NCBI RefSeq assembly: GCF_000227135.1
Contig: NC_018229.1
Location: forward strand, 129,816-193,815
From: Leishmania donovani
Lineage: Eukaryota > Euglenozoa > Kinetoplastea > Trypanosomatida > Trypanosomatidae
DNA: 64,000 nucleotides
Reading direction: 5' to 3'
Shown here piece by piece: positions 12,955-21,969 of this stretch. Made by a program: the position numbers and the translations under genes. The notes below the pieces were generated by a model that had not been told where the DNA came from, did no database searches, and was given only the letters and a program-made list of their open reading frames with translations. Every line of letters starts with the position of its first letter. Positions within the stretch are counted from its first letter, which is position 1.

Positions 12955-15027
12955 TCACGCAAACCGCTCCATGTGCTCGAACAGGCTGCGCCGGCACTCC
13001 CCCGCCAGCAACTCAAACGCAGCGCACGGCTCCGTTGTCGAGTACTCCTTGTAGGCACGCACGGCCTCGTCGAAGGCCGTCAGAGAGCATGCCCGGTTTG
13101 CCGCCAGTAGGGCGCGCACAAGCGCGTTCTCCTTTCCGCGCTGGAAGGTGCGGTCCTCGTCCTGCAGCGCAAGGAAGAACTTTTCGGTGTCGTAGAGGCT
13201 GTCGAAGTACACTGTGTCGGCGGCAGATGCCGTAAAGGGTATCGTCGGCGTCTCTCGAGCTTGCGCTGCCTCCGCAGCGGCCGCTGGGTCAGAGACGCTG
13301 TCCTTCCTCACGGACGCCCCTCGCGCCAGCACGCACAGCGTCGCGTAGAGCAAGTATTTTGTCTTTGGTAGCGTGCGTGGCACATTCGCCGCACAGTCAA
13401 GTGCCGCCTCACGCGCCTCGTCGTACCGGCCGAGGAGCGTGAGAAGGACCATGAGACGCCAGCGGCAGGAATCGGCCAGACTGCGCTGCACTGTCGTACT
13501 GACTCGATACTGCGGGGGGGCATGCGCGGGAAATTCAACGGAGTGGGACTTCTGCCCATTCACGGATGAGGTAAGGGAAGCACCGCCGCTGGAGGGTACC
13601 AGCGCCGTGGACTTTGGCGACACGAAGGGCTGCTCCGGCCCAAGCGATGTGGCCTCGACACCACTGGGCGCCGTTGGGCTGGTCAGATCGCCGTTGGTCG
13701 TGGAGGCGCCAGCGGAGGGGGGGAGCGGTGGCGTGCCGGTGAGATCGCCGCAGACGGCGGCGGTGCGTTGCTGCTGTTGCTGGCGTTCCCAGCGTCGCGC
13801 CGTCTCGGCGGCGGCCACTTTCGTCTCGGCGTACATGTCCAACGCGGCGCGGTACTGCACGACAGCCTCCTCCTTCGCCTCCAGAATGTTCTCCAGTATT
13901 TCAGCAGCATCCCGGTGGCAGCGAGCCGCTTGGTAGCGAAGATCCTGCTGCGCATAGCACGGCGCGAGCCGCAGCAGGGAGTCCACCGCGATACGCGGGT
14001 GCGACTGCTTCAGCTGCTCCACTGACATCGCCAATGTCACCAACGCCTCGCTGTCGTTCTGGAAGGCGCGGTTGATGAAGGTGGCGTGCAGCAAGCAGCG
14101 TGCCGCGTCTGCCGCCTCGCCGACGGCGGCGAAAAGTGAGCCAGCTGCGAAAAACAGATCGCGTGTGCCCATCCAGTCCTCGCGCAAGGCAAGACCGTCG
14201 CCCAGCAGGCGCTCCTCAGCAGCCGTGTAGGCGCGGCGGGCATCGGCCAGGAGCTGCTGCATCTCAGCACCGGCCGGCGAGGGAGCCTCGCTCACGCGAG
14301 CTGGGACCACCGCGTAGGCAGGAGACACCACGAGCACACCGCCAGAGGCATCCGTGGGGCTGTCCGCGCTCTCGAGCGCACTGCCCTGCTGCACGTCGTT
14401 ACACTTTTTGTGAAGGACTTCGTCGGTGGTCGAGTAGGACCCGAACGGACCCGACAAGCGGCGGCGTTCATCTCCTTCCGCTGCGAAGTTTACCGAAGCA
14501 GCGGTGGCAGCCACCGCGGGCACCGACGCGCTGGGTTCCATGATCCCCCCGTACCGCGCGGCTGTAATAATAGCCTCGCACACGCCGTTGGTGTTGTTCA
14601 ATGCGGCGGCGGCATTGGCGTGGCCAGCGGGAGCACACTCGCCCTTGGTACCGCGCAACTGCTGCGAGTCCGCAGACAGCTGCATAGAGTCGCAGGGGTT
14701 GTTTGCCGCCTCTGACGCCTCCCTCGTAGCGGCTATGGCGGCAATGGCGGCGAAGCGCTTGTCAGCGCCGTCACCGCTGAACGGCCGCGAGGAGATGGCC
14801 GAGTGCCCCTCATGTATTTTGGGGCATGCGAGCTTCGCCCCCGAATGCCCCTCCACCCCGCGAGACGAGGCGACTGTGGGCATCGCGGCACCTCCACCGG
14901 AGGAGGCACCGCCCCAGCCCTGCTGGCGAATAGCGTCCAGCACGCTCTGCATGGGCTGCTGTTGCTGCTGCGGTTGTGGCGGTAGCGGCGCCGGTTGCTG
15001 CGTGGACAGCGGCGCTGAAGAAGACAT
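12955..15027 (-). CDS. SNAP-family (gamma-SNAP-like) TPR protein
   Basis: A 690-residue protein whose C-terminal half resembles alpha/gamma-SNAP, the adaptors that recruit NSF to SNARE complexes during vesicle fusion. From about residue 255 it has a run of helix-turn-helix repeats of TPR type, including an ALREDW-FFAAGSLF helix, a LLHATFINRAFQ helix and an RLAPCYAQQDLRYQAARCHRDA segment. The C-terminal part has the SNAP-like pattern DRTFQRGKENALVRALL followed by a final helix (LLAGECRRSLFEHMERF). Residues 1 to about 250 are low complexity with a poly-Gln/Pro start, and residues about 410-500 form another disordered insert; a typical SNAP is near 300 residues. The start is the only ATG preceding the long frame. 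SNAP membership is inferred from pattern; a divergent TPR protein is the alternative. Confidence 0.68.
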   Translation of the reverse strand: MSSSAPLSTQQPAPLPPQPQQQQQPMQSVLDAIRQQGWGGASSGGGAAMPTVASSRGVEGHSGAKLACPKIHEGHSAISSRPFSGDGADKRFAAIAAIAATREASEAANNPCDSMQLSADSQQLRGTKGECAPAGHANAAAALNNTNGVCEAIITAARYGGIMEPSASVPAVAATAASVNFAAEGDERRRLSGPFGSYSTTDEVLHKKCNDVQQGSALESADSPTDASGGVLVVSPAYAVVPARVSEAPSPAGAEMQQLLADARRAYTAAEERLLGDGLALREDWMGTRDLFFAAGSLFAAVGEAADAARCLLHATFINRAFQNDSEALVTLAMSVEQLKQSHPRIAVDSLLRLAPCYAQQDLRYQAARCHRDAAEILENILEAKEEAVVQYRAALDMYAETKVAAAETARRWERQQQQQRTAAVCGDLTGTPPLPPSAGASTTNGDLTSPTAPSGVEATSLGPEQPFVSPKSTALVPSSGGASLTSSVNGQKSHSVEFPAHAPPQYRVSTTVQRSLADSCRWRLMVLLTLLGRYDEAREAALDCAANVPRTLPKTKYLLYATLCVLARGASVRKDSVSDPAAAAEAAQARETPTIPFTASAADTVYFDSLYDTEKFFLALQDEDRTFQRGKENALVRALLAANRACSLTAFDEAVRAYKEYSTTEPCAAFELLAGECRRSLFEHMERFA

Positions 15028-16129
15028 CTGCGTGAGCGACGAGTCCAGGGAAGGGGGCCCGGAGCAGATGCCGCAATCTTATTCCGTCGAGAGACAGAGG
15101 GCTGAGCGACACGGCTGGGGCGCTTCTTCGTTTGCTTTTACGCGGTGCACGATGAAGCACGGAAACGGAGTGTGCAGACAGGCAGAGATATAGATAGATG
15201 GATAGGGAGGAGAAGCGATGTGTCGAGGGCGGATTTGGTGGGTGGGTGCGCTGAAAAGTGATCGAGATTGTATACAAGCGGGCGGGTGAGCGAGGGGGAG
15301 GGGGTATTACGTGTCGTGGGCGCTTGAAGTGCAACGAGCGACGATAAGAGAGCGGAAAAGGCGGATGAGATGGGGAGAGGGAGGGAGGGAGGGAGGGGAG
15401 GGGGGATGCAGAGATACAGAGAGAGAAACGCGCGGCAAGCGTTGGAATACCTTTTCTGTTGCTGTGCGCGGGTGAGCATCCATGTCTCTCACGCCCCCTT
15501 GTCATGTTCCTTCGTTTTACGACAAAACGCCGATAACGGACGAAGAGAGGGCGGCAGCTGAGGGACGGTGGGGTGCGTCCTCCTCGCTAGGCTGGGCAGG
15601 AGTATGCTGCTCATCACCACTGCCATCACCACCCGCCGTCTCCTTCGGACCGCCGATTGCATCCACCATACTCAACGCCCTCTGGACACTTAAGCGATGC
15701 GATGATCACCCCCCCCCCTGTGCGCGCGCTCGCGCACGCTCAGTCGCCCTCGCCAACCCCACGCACACCGACATCCACCGCTGACGGTGTATCGATGCCC
15801 TTCCAAGTGTACAGCCCATGTATCCGCGTCAGCGCTCCTGCTGACAATGATGACCCTTTTTTAATCAGGTGTTAAAGACGCCCGCAGCGCATGCGTCTGC
15901 ATGTAAGGAGAAAAGAGACTGGTGAGGAGGGGTGAGGGCGGAGGCATCCGTCTTGATCTCCGCTTGTGCTGAAGCGAAGCCATCATGGCCAACCGGCGCA
16001 CGCACGCACGAGGAGGGGAGGGTGAGGCCTTCCGATGCCCCTCCGTGATATCCATCCTTCCCTCTCGCAGGAGTGCGCCTCATACCGACCACGACGACCA
16101 CCCGCCACTCTCTCTCTTTCCCCTTCTCT
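15028..16129. other. Intergenic between exosome-subunit and SNAP-like genes
   Basis: No supported gene. It contains the 5' flank of the SNAP-like gene on the minus strand, with pyrimidine-rich stretches such as the complement of 15370-15430, which is G/GA-rich on the plus strand. It also contains the 3' flank of the exosome-subunit gene. I see no RNA gene or conserved motif. Confidence 0.6.
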
Positions 16130-17104
16130 TCATTCCGCCACGTTACACTGCCGAAAGAACTCGAACAGCACCGCGGAGGCCCGCTCCGCCAACGCCACCA
16201 TCTCCGCATACGCCTGCACGGGCACCCCCGGCCCGCGCATCTCCGCGCTGCCGCTCCCGACAGAACGCACCAGCTGCGCCAGCAAGCCTCCTCCGCACGC
16301 CGGGTTCGAGAAAGCAAAGACGCCGATGCTCACGCAGCGATGCTGGTCTTGCACCGACTGCGCTGCGTTGCGGCCTCGTAGTGGCATGGGCACGGCCGAG
16401 GACGTCGCGACGGAGCTGGCGCCGGTGACAACCGCCTTCTCGGCTGCAGACGGGGCCGGGGCGGCGTAGCCTACCCCGAGGGATTCCTCAGCGCTAGTTG
16501 GATCCAGCAAGTACTCGTAGACACTGCCTGCTGATGAGGAGCCGTCGACGGAAGAATGGCGGTCTTGGGTAGGGCCGCTGGTCGAGTCTGCCCCACCGTC
16601 GTGCGTCACAACTGCAACACACACCGCCGCCATCGTCGTGCGACACGGCAGGCCGGCATCCAGGAGCGCGGACATGACAGCGTTCAGCGCAACGGCAGGC
16701 AGACTGCCGTCGTCCCGGACGACAACGACGTCCACCACGAGCACGCATCGCGGGAAGCGCTCGCGAATGAAGACAGCGTTGAGGGTGGACTCCAGCAACG
16801 ACCCCAGCGCCAGCGCGTCTGTGCGAGTGAGCACCTCCAGCTTCCTCTCCTCGTACAGTACCTTCTCCGCACCACCTGCGGCTGGGGCGAGCACGCCAGC
16901 GTGCTGGACGCGCACCTGCACGATGCACGTGTCGTACTCATCATTCTTGGCTACTGTTGGCCCGTGAATCGACGCCATCACCGCCGTCTGCCCCTGCGCG
17001 TACCAGCTGCTGCCGTCGAACGCGGTCATGTCCGAAAGCCTCATCTCCTTACCGCGCAGCTCAAGCGCGGTGCGCCCATCGCGGCGCGCGTACACGACAG
17101 CCAT
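16130..17104 (-). CDS. Exosome RNase PH-like subunit (RRP46/RRP41B-like)
   Basis: A 324-residue RNase PH-fold protein, probably one of the six ring subunits of the RNA exosome, which processes and degrades RNA 3'-5' in nucleus and cytoplasm. The N-terminus has the ring-subunit pattern LELRGKEMRLSDM followed by DGSSWYAQGQTAVMASIHGP (residues about 13-50), close to human RRP46. A second conserved block (VVVRDDGSLPAVALNA, then DAGLPCRTTMAAV) matches the RNase PH core. By my alignment only one of the two catalytic aspartates of bacterial RNase PH is kept, so it is likely a structural subunit, as is usual in eukaryotes. A long Ser/Ala-rich stretch precedes the C-terminal helix. The frame stays open to 17329, but the upstream part translates a (GT)n repeat, so I chose the ATG at 17104, where similarity begins. 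Which named subunit it is remains open. Confidence 0.75.
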   Translation of the reverse strand: MAVVYARRDGRTALELRGKEMRLSDMTAFDGSSWYAQGQTAVMASIHGPTVAKNDEYDTCIVQVRVQHAGVLAPAAGGAEKVLYEERKLEVLTRTDALALGSLLESTLNAVFIRERFPRCVLVVDVVVVRDDGSLPAVALNAVMSALLDAGLPCRTTMAAVCVAVVTHDGGADSTSGPTQDRHSSVDGSSSAGSVYEYLLDPTSAEESLGVGYAAPAPSAAEKAVVTGASSVATSSAVPMPLRGRNAAQSVQDQHRCVSIGVFAFSNPACGGGLLAQLVRSVGSGSAEMRGPGVPVQAYAEMVALAERASAVLFEFFRQCNVAE

Positions 17105-17286
17105 GGGCGCCGCGGACGAAGAAGGGGAAGAAGACACGGCGGCCGCAGGAGGCGGCACCGTTGGCGTCCTCGATCGAACTGTTATGATCGCCTTTCCGTG
17201 AACACGTCGAGTGCTCTTTGCGCCCAACTCGTAAAAGCCTATCGCGTGCACAAAACAAAATCGGTGGAAGAGGTGTAGCCGTGCGC

Positions 17287-17323
<37 letters not shown>

Positions 17324-17781
17324 GCGCATCGAGATCCCGTTGCACGAAGGGTTCGGGAAAGGAGACAGCGGTGAGAGGTGTTGGAAGAGCGGCAGGATAA
17401 GCGGAAGACCTTCTCGTGTTCACCGTGAAGGTTGCATGCACGTAAAGCACAAAGCAGATGTCATCGGCGCGTCGGCTATCGCCGGCGACACGCTTCGCCG
17501 CCCTACCTCCTTTTTCATCGCCGTGGCTGTCGGTGAGTGCACGCGTGCGAACGTCGGCTGGAGGACGGGCGGGCGCCGTCGATGTCCTCCCTCAGCGCCG
17601 GCTGTCGTCCTACCGTCTGGCTCTGTTCCACGCGTGCGTGCGCGCCCGTCCTGTCCTACTCGTCTCCGTCGCACAGGTGCGCGCGCAACAGCGTGCCGCG
17701 TGCATGCCAAGGCAGAGCCACAAATGCATGCAAGGCAATGCGGCGGTGGTAGTCGGTCATCCGCGGACAGTTACCGTCTTG
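17105..17781. other. Intergenic with (GT)n tract
   Basis: No supported gene. A (GT)n run of about 32 bases near 17290-17321 reads as (AC)n on the minus strand and lies upstream of the exosome-subunit ATG. The remainder is the 3' flank of the glycosyltransferase gene. Confidence 0.6.
17290..17321. repeat. (GT)n microsatellite
   Basis: Uninterrupted dinucleotide tract just upstream of the exosome RNase PH-like gene. On the sense strand it is (AC)n and probably lies in the intercistronic region before the splice acceptor. It also creates a false N-terminal Thr-His repeat in the longest open frame. Confidence 0.9.
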
Positions 17782-20700
17782 CTATCCTTCGCGCCGCGTA
17801 TGCGGGCCAGTGATGGTAGGCGCCGCTGCAGCCCGCGCCTGTGCTTCCTTCTTCTCCAGTGCCGCCGCGCAGATCGAGCAGACCGGGTGCGGCATGTACA
17901 ACTTGCCGAGGAAGGCGTCACCGTAATCTTCCATGCGCTCCGCACGCCACCAGTCGAAGTAGCCGGCTTTCTCGACGAGCGTCGGATCCGCGTCGAGGGA
18001 GCGCAGGTACGCTGCAAGCTGCGCAAAGCCGTTCATCGGCGGCGGTGGCGGTGCTTCTCGACTCCTTGCCGGCGCCGCTGCCGCCGCCAGCTCACGTTCA
18101 TACGCCGGCGTCGGCGGGACGCTACGGCGGTAGAAGTACTGTGAATACATGCCCCCCAGTGTTTTGAAGTCCTGCTGCGCCGGCGTCGTGGCGGGGGCCT
18201 CCTGAAATCTCTGCACTGCCCGCGGCAGATGCCCCGTCGTCGCGGCGCTGCTGCGCTGGCGAGCGGTGCGGTTCACATCTGCGCTGAAGCCCCACGCAGT
18301 GTTGGCGGTCAGCACCCAGTCCTGGTCATACCAGTAGCGCACGCGGCGCAGTGGTGTTCGGCTCGCATTCGCCAGTGCGGGAGGACGACGATGACGAGCA
18401 TCTTTAGCGTCGTGACGCGGCGGTGGCGATGAGTTCAGGGTCGTGCGGAGGGTCTCCGTCGTTGGCAAGAATCTGGCCGACATCGTCGCAGCAGCCTCCG
18501 CTGCCTCCCGCACGTCCCTGTGCACACGTCGCAAGTACTCCCGTTGGCCATGGCCTACGCAGTAAGCGTCCGTAGATGGTGACTGGGGTGCGGCACGCCG
18601 GGGATTAGCACCGCCGTTCTTGTCGGCCGTAACGACCGTCTCCTTGTCAGGAAGGGAGAGGTGCGCTAGCGCCGACGCAGGCGGCCACACCCCGGTCGGG
18701 GACGTGAACGGCTGCACAGCGGCGCCAGAGCCTGAAGTGCAGTTGCCCAAGTGGCCGGCACCGTGCGGTACGGCCTGCGGTAACTGGTTGTTGTCGGCCG
18801 TCGGCGCCGCTGGTACGGCGGTCTCTTTGGAGGGGTAGAGAAGGTAGTGATGGTTCGTGATGGCATGCGGCGTCTGCGCAGCGACCTCCTCCAGGGCCGT
18901 CGCCACTGTCCCGGCCATCCGAATGGCGCCGTCGCTGCGCTTAGCGGTCATTCCTGTCGTCACGTCCGCGCATCGTGCGGCCGCCGAGCGCGCCCGCAGC
19001 ACCGCCGCATGCGTGCGCAAGACGTGCCTCGACACCGCCTCGTCCTCCTCGAGCAGGTCCAGCACGCGGCGCTCCTCCATCCGCCACGCCGTCTCGTTCA
19101 GGATGGGAAACATCTGCAGCACCGGGACGACGGAGAGGCCGTGCGACGGCACGTAGTCCGCGATGTTCATCGCTCCGATGAAAAGTGGCAGCGCACCCGA
19201 CAGCAGGGCGTTGTAAACCTTCTCCGTGACGTAGTCGTCCTCCACCGTGTTCTCAAAGGCGAGGACGTAGCGGTACTTGCGGAAGACACAGCGCAGCTCG
19301 TGATCACGCCCGGCATGGGACATGGGACGTGCCGCACTGCTGGTGCTGTTGCGGCCACCGACTCTCCCGTAGGCCGCTTGCATGGACGCCAGTGCGCTGT
19401 AGTGGTGCCGACGTAAAGCGTCGACGGCGCACTCGGATGGAAAGGGGAGATGCGCTCGCTGCGGGATGCCGCGCGTCGGCGTCGCGTCGCCGGGCAACGG
19501 CGCAGGTGGCGGTATGACGCATCGGCCGTAGTTGTGCACCGGATAATAGCGAGACAGCTCCGACAGCCACCACATGCGGCCGTGCCAGCAGTGGCTGATG
19601 GCGACCGCGATCGCCGGAATTCGTCCGGTGGTGCCCGAAAACGGAAGCCGCATATCGTCCGCACTCTGCGGTCGGCCGCTGCCCCACTCCGCCGACGTCG
19701 GCGGGCGCCAGGAGACCGGCAGAGGAGGCACGTGAAGATTCTCGCCGCGCATCGGAAGCAGAAGCGGGTCGGCGCCGTGCAGCACCTCAAAGGCAAGCCG
19801 CGCCAGCGCACCAGTGGCGATCGCGGGCCTTGTGGCCCCATGCCTCGGAGGCGGTGCCCACGGCAGCGCCACAGGCGCGTCCTGCGCCGTTACCGACACG
19901 GAGGCGTTTGCCGACTCTCCCTGCAGCCGCATCAGCAGAAGCCGCTGACGCCGCAGCTGGTTCAGGTAGACGACGAGCTGGAAGTCGCGCATGTAGTAGT
20001 GCGTCACGGTCCATGTGGCAAACTCGGTCCGCGGCTTCGCAGCCCCGCCGCCACGGCGACGGCTGGCTACGGCCAAGAGCCTCGAAAGCCGATCTGGTCG
20101 CCGCACCTTGTTTTGTAGGTAGACGGCATCGTACTGGAGCCAGTAAGAGGGCCGCATCGCGTAGCTGGGGAAGCTCTGCAGCGACTCCCCATAGATCGCA
20201 GCGGTGTGCAGCGGCAGCAGCCGCACGACGGACGCATCGCCGCTGTCGTTGTCCATGTGTAGCCGCGGAGAAGTGCCGGTATTGTTGGAGAAGAACAGCG
20301 GCGCTCCGCCCCCGGCGTGGGACAGCCATACATCCACAGAGAGCAGCAGCGCGCGATTCGTGTCGTCCTGGGCATCGTGCCCGCCGGGTTCAGGCGTGTC
20401 GAGGTCCCGTGGCGGGTTCAGCACCTTGCATGTGAACAGGTCCTCGCGTGTCACCGTGACCGTCGCACCAGCAGCAGCGTTGCTGCTGGTGGCAACACGA
20501 ACGTGCCCAGCATCGACGTCCTCGAGCGCGACGTCCCACGATGAAGGCTCGGCACTGCTGCCACCATCAACCTCATCCTCCGCAGAGCCTCGAGCGTCTG
20601 CTGGTGCAGCACGTCGTCGATGCCTGCGTGCCAGCCGTGGATGAACGCAGTGGAATACGCACCCGCTGCACCGCGCCGCGGCCATCGCCCGATCCTTCGC

Positions 20701-21969
20701 CGATGCGTCCGTTCGCTTCAGCAGCAACGCACGCAGCGGATCTAGATGGTAGATGGCATCCGCTGTGGATACATTGGGGACGTCGGTGCAGAGGTAGCTG
20801 TGAAAAGCCTTGGTCTGGTCCGTCACTGCAATGGTGATCTCAGGGGCCTCCCCGTCGCCGTCGAGGTGGTACGGCGCGACCCGAGAGGTGTCCCGCAGAC
20901 GCCGCCGTTCCTCCTCGCTGGGTGGCACTGGGAACGGCAGGAGCGGCTCTCGACCCCTTGGGTCGGCCTGCCACTCCTGCTGTGTGCGGTGAGCAGCCGC
21001 CGTGATGGTCATCCACGGAAGCGCCTGTCGGTGCAGAAACAGCCGACTCAGCGGAGCCCGCATGACGCATGCGAGACGGGCTTCCGTTTGGTTTGCCATG
21101 ACAAGGAAGCTGGACTTGTACGGTACCGCCACCGCCGTCACCGCCGCGCTGAGGTTTGCCCAGGGGCCCTCGGGAACGCCTAGCAGGGACGTGGGCGGTA
21201 GGAGCGGCGACAGCGGCGCGTCGGTGAGCGCGTGTGCGACGGCACCACCCGCGACACCGCGGTTCTGCCGCTGCCGGAGCTGCGACACACGATGCCGCTC
21301 GACGGAGACGCCGTGCGCGTGACGGCACCACATCACCATCATCGCCAACTTGGGGTACAGAACCGCGGCTACGTCGGCAAGGGCGTCGTAGCCGTAGGCC
21401 ATCAACGCTTGTGCAGCACGCACAAGCGGCGCCATCGGTCGAAGACGGGAGAGAACGTGAAGGGAGCTGCTCTCATCGTCTTCGACCACGACCAGCTCCC
21501 CGGCAGCGCTGATGCGCACCGCCGATGGCACGCAGATGCTGCAGCCTGCATCTGTGGCTACCGTAACAACGCCGAGGCGGCGCTCCAACGTTTGGGCCAC
21601 GTACGGCGACACCGTATCAGCAAGCGTGACGTCGCCGATGAGGTCCTCGCCGGCACAGTCGCAGTCCAGCCACGGAGCCTGCAACTCCTCCAGTTGGTCG
21701 AGGCCCCCGCCACTGAGGACGCTCCCCAGAACCCGAAAAGTCACACCTACGACGACATCCAGCAGCATCCCAGAGAGTACAAGAAGAGCCACCGAGGAGG
21801 CGCCGATGAAGGCAGCACGACGCAGGAGCCGCGTCAAGAGCGTGGCTCGCGTCTGGTGGCGGCGTCGCTGGCCGCTGCGGTGGCGACGGCCGGTACCCTT
21901 GACGGCCTGCGTGCCGCACGCCTCGTGATTCTCGGCATCTTCTCTCACTGCCTGAGGCCCGTCAGACAT
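17782..21969 (-). CDS. Very large GT10 alpha-fucosyltransferase-like type II membrane protein
   Basis: A predicted Golgi-type glycosyltransferase of about 1395 residues from the ATG at 21969. A basic stretch and a single hydrophobic segment (AAFIGASSVALLVLSGMLL, near residues 47-70) give a type II signal anchor. The GT10 signature lies near residues 895-935: FENTVEDDYVTEKVYNALL followed by GALPLFIGA, with the invariant Glu/Asp/Tyr/Thr-Glu-Lys pattern of alpha-1,3-fucosyltransferases using GDP-fucose. Upstream DHELRC and AGR pieces fit the same fold. Typical GT10 enzymes are 350-450 residues, so most of this protein is unexplained sequence on both sides of the catalytic region. The frame is open back to an ATG at 22401, which would add 144 residues. 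I favour 21969 because a pyrimidine tract and AG (about 22180) lie between the two and the anchor then sits near the N-terminus. The acceptor sugar is unknown. Confidence 0.82.
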   Translation of the reverse strand: MSDGPQAVREDAENHEACGTQAVKGTGRRHRSGQRRRHQTRATLLTRLLRRAAFIGASSVALLVLSGMLLDVVVGVTFRVLGSVLSGGGLDQLEELQAPWLDCDCAGEDLIGDVTLADTVSPYVAQTLERRLGVVTVATDAGCSICVPSAVRISAAGELVVVEDDESSSLHVLSRLRPMAPLVRAAQALMAYGYDALADVAAVLYPKLAMMVMWCRHAHGVSVERHRVSQLRQRQNRGVAGGAVAHALTDAPLSPLLPPTSLLGVPEGPWANLSAAVTAVAVPYKSSFLVMANQTEARLACVMRAPLSRLFLHRQALPWMTITAAAHRTQQEWQADPRGREPLLPFPVPPSEEERRRLRDTSRVAPYHLDGDGEAPEITIAVTDQTKAFHSYLCTDVPNVSTADAIYHLDPLRALLLKRTDASAKDRAMAAARCSGCVFHCVHPRLARRHRRRAAPADARGSAEDEVDGGSSAEPSSWDVALEDVDAGHVRVATSSNAAAGATVTVTREDLFTCKVLNPPRDLDTPEPGGHDAQDDTNRALLLSVDVWLSHAGGGAPLFFSNNTGTSPRLHMDNDSGDASVVRLLPLHTAAIYGESLQSFPSYAMRPSYWLQYDAVYLQNKVRRPDRLSRLLAVASRRRGGGAAKPRTEFATWTVTHYYMRDFQLVVYLNQLRRQRLLLMRLQGESANASVSVTAQDAPVALPWAPPPRHGATRPAIATGALARLAFEVLHGADPLLLPMRGENLHVPPLPVSWRPPTSAEWGSGRPQSADDMRLPFSGTTGRIPAIAVAISHCWHGRMWWLSELSRYYPVHNYGRCVIPPPAPLPGDATPTRGIPQRAHLPFPSECAVDALRRHHYSALASMQAAYGRVGGRNSTSSAARPMSHAGRDHELRCVFRKYRYVLAFENTVEDDYVTEKVYNALLSGALPLFIGAMNIADYVPSHGLSVVPVLQMFPILNETAWRMEERRVLDLLEEDEAVSRHVLRTHAAVLRARSAAARCADVTTGMTAKRSDGAIRMAGTVATALEEVAAQTPHAITNHHYLLYPSKETAVPAAPTADNNQLPQAVPHGAGHLGNCTSGSGAAVQPFTSPTGVWPPASALAHLSLPDKETVVTADKNGGANPRRAAPQSPSTDAYCVGHGQREYLRRVHRDVREAAEAAATMSARFLPTTETLRTTLNSSPPPRHDAKDARHRRPPALANASRTPLRRVRYWYDQDWVLTANTAWGFSADVNRTARQRSSAATTGHLPRAVQRFQEAPATTPAQQDFKTLGGMYSQYFYRRSVPPTPAYERELAAAAAPARSREAPPPPPMNGFAQLAAYLRSLDADPTLVEKAGYFDWWRAERMEDYGDAFLGKLYMPHPVCSICAAALEKKEAQARAAAAPTITGPHTRREG

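Noticed and set aside
16130..17329. Longer start for the exosome subunit (17329)
   Set aside because: The extra 75 residues begin with a Thr-His repeat made by the (GT)n microsatellite; family similarity starts at the ATG at 17104.
19450..20118. Plus-strand open frame opposite the GT10-like gene
   Set aside because: Antisense shadow with Arg/Gly/Ala bias typical of GC-rich codons on the other strand.
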